Source: Straminergon stramineum
Lineage: Eukaryota > Streptophyta > Bryopsida > Hypnales > Calliergonaceae
Assembly: GCA_963920665.1 (NCBI GenBank)
Contig: OY987265.1
Span: 28,029,001 to 28,093,000 of the forward strand
Length of the DNA: 64,000 nt
Direction of reading: 5' to 3'
The notes under the pieces were generated by a model. It was not told the DNA's origin. It was given only the letters and a program-made list of their open reading frames with translations, and made no database searches. Both the position numbers and the translations under genes were made by a program. How positions within the stretch are numbered: the first letter of the stretch is position 1; each line of letters opens with the position of its first letter. Below, one piece after another: positions 1-11,135 of this stretch.

Positions 1-377
1 GGAATGTTGTCATTTACAATATGTTCAAACCATATGTTAAAATACTGAAAAATGCAACCATATAAACTTATATTGAAACTCTCATGGATGATGCAGCTTA
101 AATTTATTGAGGGTTCTTTGTGTAGACTCAAAGTTACTAGAATTCTTTTCTTTTTTAAAACACTACACAAATTTAACAAGAAATTAACATTCACATAACT
201 TCAAATCATCAAAATTTGTCAAAAATTCAAATGTTTGGATCCAAATGCAATCACATTTTCATACACAAAAAATAAAAATAAACATTCTTGTATTTTAGCA
301 AAAATAAGGACAAAGCCTTTTTCTTCATATATCTTGGAAGAAGTACATAGTCATAAAAGAAACAAGAGCCACCTAAT

Positions 378-1937
378 TTATACTCCATCCATTTCCCCTT
401 GTTCTTCCCTTTTCTTCTTTTCCAATTCTATTTGGGCTCTTGCCACTCTCTCTTCCCTCTTCAAAAGAGTTAGGTCATGGTTCCACATCTTATTTTGGAT
501 CCACCACTTCTTGAACAATGACATGAACCTGATGTGTGCCTTCGGCCACGACATCTTTTCCTCCAACTTCTGTTCCAATCTTTTCACAGACGCTAACTTC
601 ATCTTCAACTTCTCTATTTCCGTAGTGGATGATGAATCTTCAACATCCACAGACAATGAATCCGATTGCAACAACCGGTCAATAGGATCTGCATCCTTCA
701 TCTCCTTCAAGCAGTTCAATGTCGATCTTGCCTTTTCCACACCTCCTTTTTCAATGGCAAGGTTGTTTTCTTCCATCCTACATTTTCCCATTATTGTTTG
801 AAGTCGTTCATCCATAACAGGATTGACATTTGAACTCGAACCTCCATCTTCTCCCTTATTGAACTTGAGGTAAAATTGTTCCAGTTGTTCCATTTCTCTT
901 TGTTGGGCTGCCAAACGAGTTTGTCCAGCTTGAATTAGTTCTTTGAGGGTGCCCACATCCTCATCCTGAATCTCTTGTGCGCTTCGCTTCTGGATGATCT
1001 CACACTCCCTTTCTTTTTCTTCAAGATCCTTTAAAAGCATCTCCAACTCCACTTTATAGGATTCTTTCGTCCGCCGTTTATTGTCTTCTCCAAGTACACC
1101 TTGATGTTCTTGTTCCATTTCACGCAATCCTTCCATGGAAGGCAAATTCATCAAGGTCAAAGGAATCTCTTCTTCGGCTTCACTCTCCCCATCCAACCTA
1201 TCTTCATTAATTTCTTGCAAGCGAGCTTGCACGTAATGGAACACTTCGTCATCTTCAGGAGGACAGACCCCTATCGGTTCCACAGACATAAAAGGTTCTC
1301 CATCCGTTGGTGTGGTCCGTTGCATGTTGCCTTCTTCGGATACCACCAATGCTAAGTTTTCTTCCATTGATGTATCTTCCATCCTATCCCTAGGTTCAGG
1401 CAATGGCTCTTCATCGGAGTCCGATTCTGCAGTTGACGTTGACCAAACATAATCCTCATCTGCCACTCCTTGTATAATGTTCTTTTTGGGCCCTAGCCCA
1501 TCCCGAGGATTATTTGAAGGACCCGCTCTGGGAATGTCTTTTGTATCTGGAAGCGTGACATTCTTGGATGTCTTGAAGGTCATCCAATCTACCGTTTTTC
1601 CCAATTGTAACTCTGCATATACCATTTGGCATATGCCCATTGAGACTTCGCTCCGTGGAATTTTTCGCTTTCCGTACAATGCTCGGTACACTTCAATACA
1701 TCTCTGGACAAATGCATCATCCTTGCAGTAATGAAGATTTGCTTGGTTTTGCTTCACATGGTGAATGTGTCGATGGTAAGGGAAGAGCTTGTCGATATGG
1801 CACCAATCCACAAATAACTTGCAAGTCGTCAAGGTCCAATCGGAATTTACATGACGCCATCCCTGATATGCCTTAGCCGCTGGGTCAAGAAGGGCGCGTC
1901 GTTGCCTGCTATGGCGATCTCCTTTCTTCTTCGTCAT
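378..1937 (-). CDS. 519-aa coiled-coil protein with an N-terminal WCHI-type domain (left copy)
   Basis: I do not recognise a named family. The protein has a basic N-terminus and then a block at residues 19-122 shared with the genes at 8812-10275 and 39781-40056. That block contains AKAYQGW, DWCHIDKLFP (44-53), a KQNQANL stretch, RCIEVY and VYAELQLGK..VDW. An acidic linker with a YVWS motif follows near residue 165, and then a long charged region (about 270-500) that should form coiled coils. No enzymatic motif or membrane segment is visible. The ATG lies about 200 bases after a TATA-like box. Compared with the right-arm copy it differs at a handful of residues, including a short cluster around SVEPIGV. 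It is intact, so it may be expressed. A scaffold or chromatin role would be a guess. Confidence 0.75.
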   Translation of the reverse strand: MTKKKGDRHSRQRRALLDPAAKAYQGWRHVNSDWTLTTCKLFVDWCHIDKLFPYHRHIHHVKQNQANLHYCKDDAFVQRCIEVYRALYGKRKIPRSEVSMGICQMVYAELQLGKTVDWMTFKTSKNVTLPDTKDIPRAGPSNNPRDGLGPKKNIIQGVADEDYVWSTSTAESDSDEEPLPEPRDRMEDTSMEENLALVVSEEGNMQRTTPTDGEPFMSVEPIGVCPPEDDEVFHYVQARLQEINEDRLDGESEAEEEIPLTLMNLPSMEGLREMEQEHQGVLGEDNKRRTKESYKVELEMLLKDLEEKERECEIIQKRSAQEIQDEDVGTLKELIQAGQTRLAAQQREMEQLEQFYLKFNKGEDGGSSSNVNPVMDERLQTIMGKCRMEENNLAIEKGGVEKARSTLNCLKEMKDADPIDRLLQSDSLSVDVEDSSSTTEIEKLKMKLASVKRLEQKLEEKMSWPKAHIRFMSLFKKWWIQNKMWNHDLTLLKREERVARAQIELEKKKREEQGEMDGV

Positions 1938-2135
1938 TTTGTCGTGTCACTCTAGTGTAAAGAGAACTAGACTTTTGTTGATAATATAACTGAAGAAATG
2001 AACTCGTAAACGTGGAAGCCACAACACGTGTAGATGCCCAAACTTCCAACCCACGAACCGGCAGTCAGACGCTTCAAGGCGAATGAAAGGCGCGGTGCGA
2101 CGAAGGAAGTGACGACTTGGGAATCCAGTATCCCC

Positions 2136-2142
2136 TTAAATA
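2136..2142 (-). promoter_or_regulatory. TATA-like box of the left 519-aa gene
   Basis: On the minus strand this reads TATTTAA directly after the last GC-array unit (GGCGACTTCGGG). It lies about 200 bases before the ATG. A block CTTTCATTCGCCTTGAAG follows about 50 bases downstream and recurs, with changes, at the kinase-like gene and the 487-aa gene. Confidence 0.55.
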
Positions 2143-2606
2143 CCCGAAGTCGCCTAGGGTGCGTGTGGGAAGAGGGCGCGTGCGGGTCTTGGGCGACCGC
2201 GGGTCTGGGTCCCACTGTTCAGAAACTGCCATTCAGGAAAAATTACAGTTTCTGGAAGGAGACCTCGGGTGCAGGGTGACCGCGGGTATAGGGGGGCGGT
2301 TGCATATGGCGACCACAGGTCTTTTCCTAGGCGACCTTGGGTAATGGGGCGACCACGGGTATAGGGGGCGGCTGCATATAGGGCGACCACAGGTCATTTC
2401 CTGGGCGACCGCGGGTACAGGGGGCGGTTGCATATAAGGCGACCACAAGTCATTTCTTGGGCGACCGCGGGTAATGGGGCGACAGCGGATCTCAGATTCC
2501 AAAAGGTCTTCCCCAGTTCATGACGATGGGAGCGGCTGCGTATGGGGCGACCTCGGGTTAGGGGCGACCGCGGGTCAGGGGTGACCTCGGGTCAGGGGCG
2601 CCAAAA
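2143..2606 (-). repeat. GC-rich two-word array upstream of the left 519-aa gene
   Basis: Read in the gene's direction, this is a run of imperfect ACCCGCGGTCGCCC words with some ACCCGCACGCGCCC words, separated by short variable spacers. It forms an isolated GC-rich island in AT-rich DNA, directly upstream of the TATA-like box. Word orientation matches gene orientation. Confidence 0.85.
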
Positions 2607-2808
2607 AACATGAGTTTGAGTTTCCGCCCTAACAAATTGGAGGAAAGGTGTTCAAACTTTTCAAGTACCGCTCCCCCCTTTTCTGAGGATTAACTCCGGA
2701 AAATTCTAAGAATGAGGCATTCAAGACAAAGTGATCAAAAGTTAATTAAGTAATAAAGAAAGAGAATTGGTTGACGAAGTGGAGAGTTGGAAAAGCCCTT
2801 CTTCCTAA

Positions 2809-3920
2809 CATTTTATTTCTTCTTCATCCATCCATGTGGTCATGTAAAATTCAACGTAACCATTTCCTACTTTCATTTTTGGAGGGAGTACATTAAAAGG
2901 AGACCTTTCCTTGTGGGGGGAAACGATATACAAATAAAATACTGAAACTGTGGGATGCATGAAGAAAAAATCTTTTTATCTACATCAAAAGTGGTTTTAA
3001 AAAATGGAGACTTGGGAAAGCTCTTCTCCTTGACATTTTCTTTTTCCGCATGCTCATGTAAAATTCAACATGACCATTTCCTATTTTAATTTTTAGAGGG
3101 AGTACATTAAAAGGAGACCTTCTCTTTAGGGGAAATGAATAAATGATGTACAAAAAAAATACTAACACCATGAGATGCATGAAGAAAAAATCTTTTGATC
3201 TCCATAAGAAATGGTTTTTAAAAATGGAGGCTTGGGGAAGCTCTTCTCCTTCACAATTTTTTTTTCTTCGTGCTCATGTAAAATTCAACATGGCCATTTC
3301 CTATTTTAATTTTTAGAGGGAGTACATTTGGAGGAGACATTCCCTTTGGGGGGAAACGATGTACAAAAAAAATACTAACACCATGAGATGCATGAAGAAA
3401 AAATCTTTTGATCTTCATAAGAAATGGTTTTTAAAAATGGAGGCTTGGGGAAGCTCTTCTCCTTCACAATTTTTTTTCCTTCGTGCTCATGTAAAATTCA
3501 ACATGACCATTTCCTATTTTAATTTTTAGAGGGAGTACATTTGGAGGAGACATTCCCTTTGGGGGGAAACGATGTACAAAAAAAATACTAACACCATGAG
3601 ATGCATGAAGAAAAAATCTTTTGATCTCCATAAGAAATGGTTTTTAAAAATGGAGGCTTGGGGAAGCTCTTCTCCTTCACAATTTTTTTTCCTTCGTGCT
3701 CATGTAAAATTCAACATGACCATTTCCTATTTTAATTTTTAGAGGGAGTACATTTGGAGGAGACATTCCCTTTGGGGGGAAACGATGTACAAAAAAAATA
3801 CTAACACCATGAGATGCATGAAGAAAAAATCTTTTGATCTACATAGGAAGTGTTTTTTAAAAATGGAGACTTGGGAAAGCCCTTCTCCTTGTCATTTCAT
3901 TTTCCATCTTTAAACATAGG
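2809..3920. repeat. Tandem repeat, about five units of 213 bp (left arm)
   Basis: The marker CATGAGATGCAT recurs at 3169, 3382, 3595 and 3808, a period of exactly 213 bases, with a more diverged unit about 220 bases earlier. The units are AT-rich with short G runs and have no plausible coding capacity. The mirror copy is at 17394-18505. Confidence 0.9.
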
Positions 3921-4443
3921 AATTTGAATAGGGTCCTCCTCTTGATACATCAAGGGGATTTAAAACACATTTGAAGGGGTGAATGAATATTGAATTTATT
4001 GAAGATTAAAAAGTTTGGAAATGACACCTTCAATGGTTTATATCTTACAAGTGCAAGGTTTAGGAGTTCAAACTTTTTTATGACATATAATGAAAAGCAA
4101 ATCACATATGTTTATCATTTTATCCACCCTAAAAAATAGAAGTACATTACTTTTGGGGTGGCATACATGGAGAAGGTCCATGGTTTTTCTATAGGGTTTA
4201 GGGTATAGGGTTTAGGGTATAGGGTTAGGGTTTAGGGTTTGGAAAACCCTCTTCAATTTTTCTAATTAGTCTTACTATAATTCTGTATTTATAGACTGAT
4301 TTTGTAGTATTAACTCGCTACCAATATAGAAGGACAGGTTAGTTGTAGTCAATGAAGCACGCAATTAAGTCTGACTTCATTAGTGTTGGAGATGGCTCAC
4401 ATCTTCTGCTACGGTGGTTTCTCGACTGGCGTGACTTTAAGAT
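3921..4443. other. Non-coding spacer with a telomere-like patch
   Basis: AT-rich sequence without a convincing gene. It includes the TTTAGGG/TATAGGG patch described separately. Confidence 0.7.
4191..4240 (+). repeat. Interstitial telomere-like repeat
   Basis: Several GGGTTTAGGGTATAG-type units related to the plant telomere repeat TTTAGGG. It is short and flanked by unique sequence, so it is not a chromosome end. The mirror is at 17074-17123. Confidence 0.7.
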
Positions 4444-6666
4444 AGAGGCGATTGCTGGTGGGGGGCGACTTCTGGTCCTGGGCGACCGCGGGTAGGCGTT
4501 TGGTCTTCTCCCTTGCTGTTGTTGAGCCCTATTCAGGGGAATGGGGCGACTGCGGGTGGGGGACGAGTTCTGGTTCTAGGCGACTACGGGTGGGGGTTGG
4601 ATTTCTAGCTTGTTGTTGTTGAGCCCAATTTGGTGGAATGGGGTGCGACTGCGGGTGGGGGGCAAGTTCAGGTCTCGGGCGACAGCAGGTAGGGGCGACT
4701 TCAAGTCCTCGTGGTTTCGAGCCCAATTTGGTGGATGGAGGGGCGACCGCGGCTTGGGGGCGACTTCAGGTCCAGGGCGACCGCGGGTGGGGGCGCGACC
4801 GCGGGTGGGGGGCGACTTCAGGTTCTGGGCGACTGCGGGTGAAGGCGACTTCAGGTCCTCGTGGTTTCGAGCCCAATTTGGTGGATGGAGGGGCGACCGC
4901 GGCTTCGGGGCGACTTCAGGTCCAGGGCGACCGCGGGTGGGGGCGCGGTCTTCTGTTTTGGTGGTTTCCAGACTAATTTGGTGGAGGGGGGGGGCGACCG
5001 CGGGTGGGGGGCGACTTCAGGTTCTGGGCGACTGCGGGTGAAGGCGACTTCAGGTCCTCGTGGTTTCGAGCCCAATTTGGTGGATGGAGGGGCGACCGCG
5101 GCTTGGGGGCGACTTCAGGTCCAGGGCGACCGCGGGTGGGGGCGCGGTCTTCTGTTTTGGTGGTTTCCAGACTAATTTGGTGGAGGGGGGGGGCGACCGC
5201 GGGTGGGGGGCGACTTCAGGTTCTGGGCGACTGCGGGTGAAGGCGACTTCAGGTCCTCGTGGTTTCGAGCCCAATTTGGTGGATGGAGGGGCGACCGCGG
5301 CTTGGGGGCGACTTCAGGTCCAGGGCGACCGCGGGTGGGGGCGCGGTCTTCTGTTTTGGTGGTTTCCAGACTAATTTGGTGGAGGGGGGGCGCGACCGCG
5401 GGTAGGGGGCGACTTTAGGTTCTGGGCGACCGCGGGTGGGGGCGACTTCAGGTCCTCGTGGTTTCGAGCCCAATTTGGTAGATGGAGGGGCGACCGCGGC
5501 TTGGGGGTGACTTCAGGTCTGGGGCGACCGCGGGTGGGGGCGCGGTCTTCTGTTTTGGTGGTTTCCAGACTAATTTGGTGGAGGGGGGGCGCGACTGCGG
5601 GTGGGGGGCGACTTCAGGTCCTGGGCGACCGCGGGTGGGAACGTGGTCTTTTGTTTTGGTGGTTTCCAGACTAATTTGGTGGAGGGGGGGCGCGACCGCA
5701 GGTGGGGGCGACTTCAGGTCCTCGTGGTTTCGAGCCCAATTTGGTGGATGGAGGGGCGACCACGGCTTGGGGGCGACTTCAGGTCCTGGGCGACCGCGGG
5801 TGGGAACGTGGTCTTCTGTTTTGGTGGTTTCCAGACTAATTTGGTGGAGGGGGGGCGCGACCGCGGGTGGGGGGCGACTTGAAGTTCTGGGCGACCGCAG
5901 GTGGGGGCGACTTCAGGTCCTCGTGGTTTCGAGCCCAATTTGGTGGATGGAGGGGCGACCGCGGCTTGGGGGCGACTTCAGGTCCAGGGCGACCGCGGGT
6001 GGGAACGTGGTCTTCTGTTTTGGTGGTTTCCAGACTAATTTGGTGGAGGGGGGGCGCGACCGCGGGTGGGGGGCGACTTGAAGTTCTTGGCGACCGCAGG
6101 TCGGGGCGACTTCAGGTCCTCGTGGTCTCGAGCCCAATTTGGTGGATGGAGGGGCGACCGCGGCTTGGGGCGACTTCAGGTCCTGGGCGACCGCGGGTGG
6201 GAACGTGGTCTTCTGTTTTGGTGGTTTCCAGACTAATTTGGTGGAGGGGGGGCGCGACCGCGGGTGGGGGGCGACTTCAGGTCCGGGGCGACCGCGGGTG
6301 GGAACGTGGTCTTCTGTTTTGGTGGTTTCCAGACTAATTTGGTGGAGGGGGGGGGCGACCGCGGGTGGGGGCGACTTCAAGTCCTCGTGGTTTCGAGCCC
6401 AATTTGGTGGATGGAGGGGCAACCGCGGCTTGGGGGCGACTTCAGGTCCGGGGCGACCGCGGGTGGGAACGCGGTCTTCTGTTTTGGTGGTTTCCAGACT
6501 AATTTGGTGGAGGGGGGGGCGCGACTGCGGGTGGGGGGCGACTTTAGGTCCTGGGCGACTGCGGGTGGGGGCGCGGGCTTCTGTTTGGTGGTTCGAGCCT
6601 AATTTGGTGGATGGGGGGGGGCGAGCGTGGGTGGGGGCAACTTCAGGTCCTGTTGGTTTCGAGCCC
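4444..6666 (-). repeat. Long GC-rich satellite-like array (left arm)
   Basis: This is a higher-order array. Units of about 199 bases (clear across 4851-5450) are built from the GGGCGACCGCGGGT word, GGCGACTTCAGG, and two AT-richer bridges (CCAATTTGGTGGATGG and GACTAATTTGGTGGAGG). Long open frames run through it on both strands, but they simply translate the repeat and are not genes. Read on the minus strand, the words face the 519-aa gene. The array runs into the N gap. Confidence 0.9.
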
Positions 6667-6866
6667 NNNNNNNNNNNNNNNNNNNNNNNNNNNNNNNNNN
6701 NNNNNNNNNNNNNNNNNNNNNNNNNNNNNNNNNNNNNNNNNNNNNNNNNNNNNNNNNNNNNNNNNNNNNNNNNNNNNNNNNNNNNNNNNNNNNNNNNNNN
6801 NNNNNNNNNNNNNNNNNNNNNNNNNNNNNNNNNNNNNNNNNNNNNNNNNNNNNNNNNNNNNNNNNN
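6667..6866. other. Assembly gap of 200 Ns
   Basis: Exactly 200 Ns, which looks like a fixed-size scaffolding placeholder rather than a measured gap. It separates the left GC array from unrelated sequence, so order and orientation across it are unproven. Confidence 0.98.
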
Positions 6867-7558
6867 GCTTGATTAGACGACGTTGTGTGATTTGTTCAGC
6901 ACCATTCCATGATCGCCTATATACCATGTTCAACTTGACGACCTACATGCCTCCTTCTTGGGAACACACACGTGATACTACGGCTGACACAACCTTGTGG
7001 GGCCGAGATTTGGTTTGGAGTTGGCGAGAAGGACAACATGATCAAGAAAAAGGACCTGCTAGCTCGCAATTGAATTGGGAAACAGACCTAGACGAAATTG
7101 CCAGAGTTGCACCAAGGCTCATGGGAAAGGGGCCACAAAACGAAGGGAGGAGGGCATTCTTCTTCCAATGCCTTGGTGGATATTGGGACAAGACCTCCTC
7201 AACCTTCAAGTGGGGTCCTCATCCGCAACGACACCGTTGGAATTTAGAAGGAGAAAGGGTGTCTAATCAAGATGATAGTGCCTCCCTAGAAGACTTGACT
7301 AGTATGGCTTACCTGGACTCTACATACGGACCATATTACCAAAGTCAAGCACTTGACTACTTGTTGGAAGCACATTCTCCGCAAACAACAAGGACCCTCC
7401 AAGCTCTACAGGACTCCAACGTGTTGCAATCAATTTTGAAGGCAAACGGACCAGCTTCACGAACCCGTGCAAAGCGAAAGCTAGGGGTTGGGGAAGCATC
7501 GACCTACGAAGAAGGTGAAGGAAGTGGCTCTCAAAACAACCCAAATGTAATTGACTAG
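6867..7558 (+). CDS. C-terminal part of an unknown protein, 5' end lost in the gap
   Basis: An open frame enters from the gap and runs for about 230 residues to a TAG. The visible part has a Cys pair near its start (RRCVICSAPFHDRLY), a tryptophan-rich stretch (WGRDLVWSWREG), a segment with FFFQCLGGYWD and HRWNLEGERV, and a basic then acidic low-complexity tail (RTRAKRKLG, then EEGEGSG). Composition and codon use look like coding sequence, unlike the array translation before the gap. I do not recognise the family and no catalytic motif is evident. The true start and any upstream exons cannot be seen. The sequence upstream of the gap should not be joined to it. Confidence 0.55.
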
Positions 7559-8811
7559 ACATTCGTAGGAATCATGCAATTTAGCCTTACCTCCCATCAT
7601 AATAGATGACAAGTAAGGGTTAGGTTTTAGTTACACTATGTTTCTAGTTGTTTTGGCAAGTACGATGGAGTGGTTTAGGGTTTGCTTCTTTCATTCCACT
7701 TCTACCACTTCCTAGCATACCTATGTACGGCAATTCCATATGGCATTGATTTTTATTTAATACTACCTTTTTTTCCTCTCTACCAAAGCACCAATTTCTG
7801 AAATCATGTCGAGAATGATCTTTTTGAGTTCTTCCAAAAATAGTTTGTATGAATCAAATCAACAAAGCTCCTAAAGTTTAACTTTTCAAATTAATTTCAC
7901 TTGCATTGAGAAGAAAACTAGGTCACTACTCACTAGAGTGGAGCATCATTGTCCAATTGGATATTTCCTTTCATATTCTTTAAAATCGTGAGGTTCTAAT
8001 TATACGAAGCTTTTCTTCTAAGCTTTCAAGATACTTGGCCAAAGAAGGAATAAAAGGGGTTCAAATACAACATGCCCCTTTTCGTGGATGTTGACTTGTT
8101 GACTTCACATTACCATACCTTCAAATGGTTCACCCTGTCCTTGGAGGTCAAAATTCTGATTCATAAAAAACATCAGTAGGCCAACTTACATATAAAACCT
8201 ACCTAATTCCTCAATATCCATTGTAATTTTCTTCAAATTACGCTAAAGCTAGAATTCTAAAAAATCCTATATACAAGGAGGAACAATGCAACAAATCACT
8301 TGAGACAAATAAGCTCAATAAATTTCCTCGATTAATATGGTATTTGGGGCATAATTGGTTTTTCGTTCTCCACTATTCATATGAAAATCATTAATACAAG
8401 TTGTACTGTAGATTTCACGACGACATTCTCACAAAATAGTGAAAATACTATGTCAACTTTTACAGTCAAGAATCAAGAACTTCCCATCAATCCCATGTTC
8501 CTATTCGATTGTAATTATGTGCAAGAATCCCATTCCATTCATCATACCATCACCTTCTCCCAAAACATGAGAGAGACATATTCATCCATATAGAAAAGTT
8601 GTAAGATCCCAAAATGGTGTGGCATTTACTCCCTTCCATGCACACCACTAGTGTGCCCACACCAATTTAACTATTCTAGTACACACATTGCTTCAAGACA
8701 CCATATACATTGTTTTATCTCAAAACATTGCATTTCTTTATAACACCAGGATAGGCAAAATACAAAATAATCATGATGAAAGTATTTATCCTCATTGTAT
8801 TCCTAGGTATT
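7559..8811. other. Non-coding AT-rich stretch
   Basis: No gene, array or clear repeat seen. It should contain the 3' flanks of the two converging genes on either side. Confidence 0.6.
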
Positions 8812-10275
8812 TTATTTTGTGTTGAGGTAGTCCTTCAAAATGGGCTGCGGACCCATTTGTTGTAATTCTGCATCAAACTTCCCTATGCTAGCTCTATTCC
8901 ACTTATACCAATCCGAAAAAAACCGACTTTCTGCCCTCAAACCTTCCAACTCCGATACCATCAATGGTAATCTTTGCTCATGGAACTTCACCAACTTCTC
9001 AAGCGTTGCTACTTCTCCAGCAACACTACCATATGTTGAGGAAGAAGCCAAAAGCTCTACTTTTGGAACGTGCTGGACGGCAGCCTCGTAATATTCTTTC
9101 TTCTTCTCCATTATTTGAAGTTCTAGGCTTTGCCTTTCATTCTGTGCTTGCTGACGTTTGCGGACAAGGGTTTCGAGTTTTGATTCCCATATCAAATAAT
9201 GGTCCATTTTATGCACCTTCCCACCCTTCATTTCCTTCAAATAAAAATCACGATTTCTTTTGAAGGAATGGAAGCCCTTGTCATTCTCTTCGATGACGTT
9301 CATTATGGCCTTCAACCGTTGCTTCAACACCTCTACGAAAGTGGGATTCATTTCTTGCTCCTTCAAAGTTTTCAATTGCTCGTTCTTTGCACGCAATGCT
9401 AATTTTGCACTTTCTATTTTGGCAAGCAACATTGCCTCTTCATTTTTTGAATCGCTTCCTCCACCACTCCCGTCACCCTCTCGCAAAACGGGGTCCACTC
9501 TCCTAGCCACCCCATCATCCATGCCTTCTTCATCCGTATCTTGTACTATGATGGGCTCTTGAGTTGATTGTCCACTTTGGTCGACTCCCACATCCACAGC
9601 CGGCCTAGATTCTTGTATGGCAACCTCCTCCTCATCGCTGTGGAAAGAATGTCCATCGTATTCATGGGTGTGTAGATCAGAGCTAGAAGTCTTTGACCAA
9701 ACCACGCTTTCATCGCGAACAAATGACTTCCCACGCTTCACCTTGGATAACATCTTCTTTACATCCACAGGTTCATCTGGTGGTAAAATTTTTGCAGTCT
9801 CCGGAATGATCGCAATAGGGACCTCCTTCAATGTTGACCAATCCACCTCCTTCTTCAACACATATTCAGCATACACCATTCTCACAAGAAAGAAACAGAA
9901 ATTGTCGTTTCGGTAAGTTGAGTCCTCCAAATACAAGTGCTTCCACACCTCACAACATCTAAGTATGAAGCCCTCATCCTTGGAGTATGCAAGATTTACT
10001 TTGTTTTGCTTCAAATGCTCTTTGTGCCGACACAAGGGAAATAATTTGCTGATGTGGCACCAATCCACGTATTTGCAAACAGTTTTGTAACTCCAAGGCT
10101 CAGGTTCATTTCTCCAACCTTTAAATGCCTTAATCTTTGGATGGATCAAAATGGCCACACGCTTCTTGTGAATTTTACTGGACCGTTTCCGACCCTTGTC
10201 GCGGATGAGCTTCATCTCTTGTCGTGTAAGGCATTTGATTGTGGCAGGCGTCAATGGTGGGGGCTCATTCTCCAT
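8812..10275 (-). CDS. 487-aa paralogue of the WCHI-type coiled-coil family
   Basis: An intact frame starting at MENEPPP; an upstream in-frame TTG is not used. Residues 46-150 align with the 519-aa protein: IKAFKGW, DWCHISKLFP (71-80), KQNKVNLAYSKDEGF, RCCEVW, VYAEYVLKKEVDW. The shared block is followed by a similar VWS-containing acidic linker and a charged coiled-coil region (about residues 260-470). Overall identity outside the block is low, so the two are old paralogues. Upstream it has a TATA-like box, the conserved CTTTTATCCACCTGGAAG block and a GC array in the same orientation as the gene. Function is unknown. The intact frame in a region of broken genes suggests recent activity or selection. 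Confidence 0.7.
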   Translation of the reverse strand: MENEPPPLTPATIKCLTRQEMKLIRDKGRKRSSKIHKKRVAILIHPKIKAFKGWRNEPEPWSYKTVCKYVDWCHISKLFPLCRHKEHLKQNKVNLAYSKDEGFILRCCEVWKHLYLEDSTYRNDNFCFFLVRMVYAEYVLKKEVDWSTLKEVPIAIIPETAKILPPDEPVDVKKMLSKVKRGKSFVRDESVVWSKTSSSDLHTHEYDGHSFHSDEEEVAIQESRPAVDVGVDQSGQSTQEPIIVQDTDEEGMDDGVARRVDPVLREGDGSGGGSDSKNEEAMLLAKIESAKLALRAKNEQLKTLKEQEMNPTFVEVLKQRLKAIMNVIEENDKGFHSFKRNRDFYLKEMKGGKVHKMDHYLIWESKLETLVRKRQQAQNERQSLELQIMEKKKEYYEAAVQHVPKVELLASSSTYGSVAGEVATLEKLVKFHEQRLPLMVSELEGLRAESRFFSDWYKWNRASIGKFDAELQQMGPQPILKDYLNTK

Positions 10276-10541
10276 AGTGCTCAATCTATACGATCAATTC
10301 TACTCGGATACTATGCCAAATATACCAAGCCTAAAACCGTGGTTGTCCAAACTTAAATCTATTACCTCGTGGTAATTCACATTTACAAATACATCAACAT
10401 GAGCATTTACAATCACAATCAAGTTTCAAACAATTCGGTGTGATTTACAACCAATGGATGAAAGTGACATGAGGAGACATAGAATATCCTCCTCACAACA
10501 CCCACCTCCCCTCTCAAGCCTGCAATTAGCCACTTCCAGGT

Positions 10542-10604
10542 GGATAAAAGACAAGGCGCAAAAGGGAAAGATGGGAGACTACGGGTTTAGGGTCTAATTT
10601 TGTA
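10542..10604 (-). promoter_or_regulatory. Core-promoter-like module of the 487-aa gene
   Basis: On the minus strand, GCGACTGCGGGTACAAAATT (the last array unit plus an A/T box at 10595-10604) is followed about 45-50 bases later by CTTTTATCC and then CTGGAAGTGGCT. The kinase-like gene has nearly the same block (CTTTCATCCACCTTGAAG), with about the same distance to its TATA-like box. Confidence 0.5.
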
Positions 10605-10870
10605 CCCGCAGTCGCCTCAGGGCGAGCACGGCTCTGGATGGGGCGCTTGCGGGTCGGGAAGGCGACCGCGGGTCCAGGACCACCACCAGCGACTGCGGGT
10701 TTGGGGGCGATTGCGGGTACGATGGGGCGACAACGGGTCTGGTGCGACCGAGGGTGAGGGGAACGCACACTGGGGGCGCATGCGGGTCTGGGCGACCGCG
10801 GGTCTGGTGCAACCGCAACTGGGAGCGCGTGCGGGTCTGGGGCGACCGCGGGTCCCAAACCCCCGACCGC
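10605..10870 (-). repeat. GC-rich two-word array upstream of the 487-aa gene
   Basis: Here the words ACCCGCGGTCGCC and ACCCGCAYGCGCC alternate when read in the gene's direction. Orientation matches the gene. The array stops abruptly at AT-rich DNA. Confidence 0.85.
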
Positions 10871-11135
10871 AAAGGCACATACCTTCACTAAATAGTGAAA
10901 TTAGATTGCCTTAACAATTAGATTGACTTACCTCCAAATGAACCATGCAAAGAATTCATATTCAAACCCAAATGCATGCAAGTAGGTGATGTGTTTGTAT
11001 AATACTCAATATTTTGGGTCCAAACATGCACTTGACATTAAAAATAGTTTATACACTTGCATTGCTTTTCCAAAATGAGATGCTCATAAGGTGGCCAACG
11101 TTACTATTCCCACTAGAAAACTATTACATCAAATC
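10871..11135. other. Non-coding spacer
   Basis: AT-rich sequence between the 487-aa gene's array and the 3' end of the kinase-like gene. Nothing else recognised. Confidence 0.6.

Larger units (their letters stand above)
1..6666. repeat. Left arm of a large inverted repeat
   Basis: This arm is the reverse complement of 14647-21313. Left and right coordinates add up to 21314 over almost the whole arm. It contains the left 519-aa gene, two GC-rich arrays, a 213-bp tandem repeat and a telomere-like patch. The window starts inside the repeat, so its outer end is unseen. Differences between the arms are about 14 substitutions, all seen between about 1213 and 1730, and three single-base homopolymer changes near 6170, 6515 and 6582. 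It ends at a run of Ns, so a scaffolding artefact is possible. Confidence 0.95.

Noticed and set aside
235..801. 188-codon plus-strand frame (mirrored at 20513-21079)
   Set aside because: It is antisense to the end of the 519-aa gene and has no features of its own.
4191..4240. Chromosome end at the telomere-like patches (also near 17074, 32957 and 59109)
   Set aside because: The patches are short, degenerate and internal.
4610..6602. Many long open frames through the GC-rich array (Gly/Arg/Trp-rich translations), mirrored at 14711-16704
   Set aside because: They translate the 199-base repeat in several frames on both strands with no unique sequence. They are a by-product of stop-poor GC-rich units.
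4444..6666. A CRISPR-like repeat-spacer array
   Set aside because: Repeats are imperfect and nested in longer units, spacers are also repeated, no cas-like genes are present, and the context is eukaryotic.
6611..7558. A continuous frame joining the GC array to the unknown gene across the gap
   Set aside because: The continuity depends on 200 Ns. Only the part after the gap looks coding.
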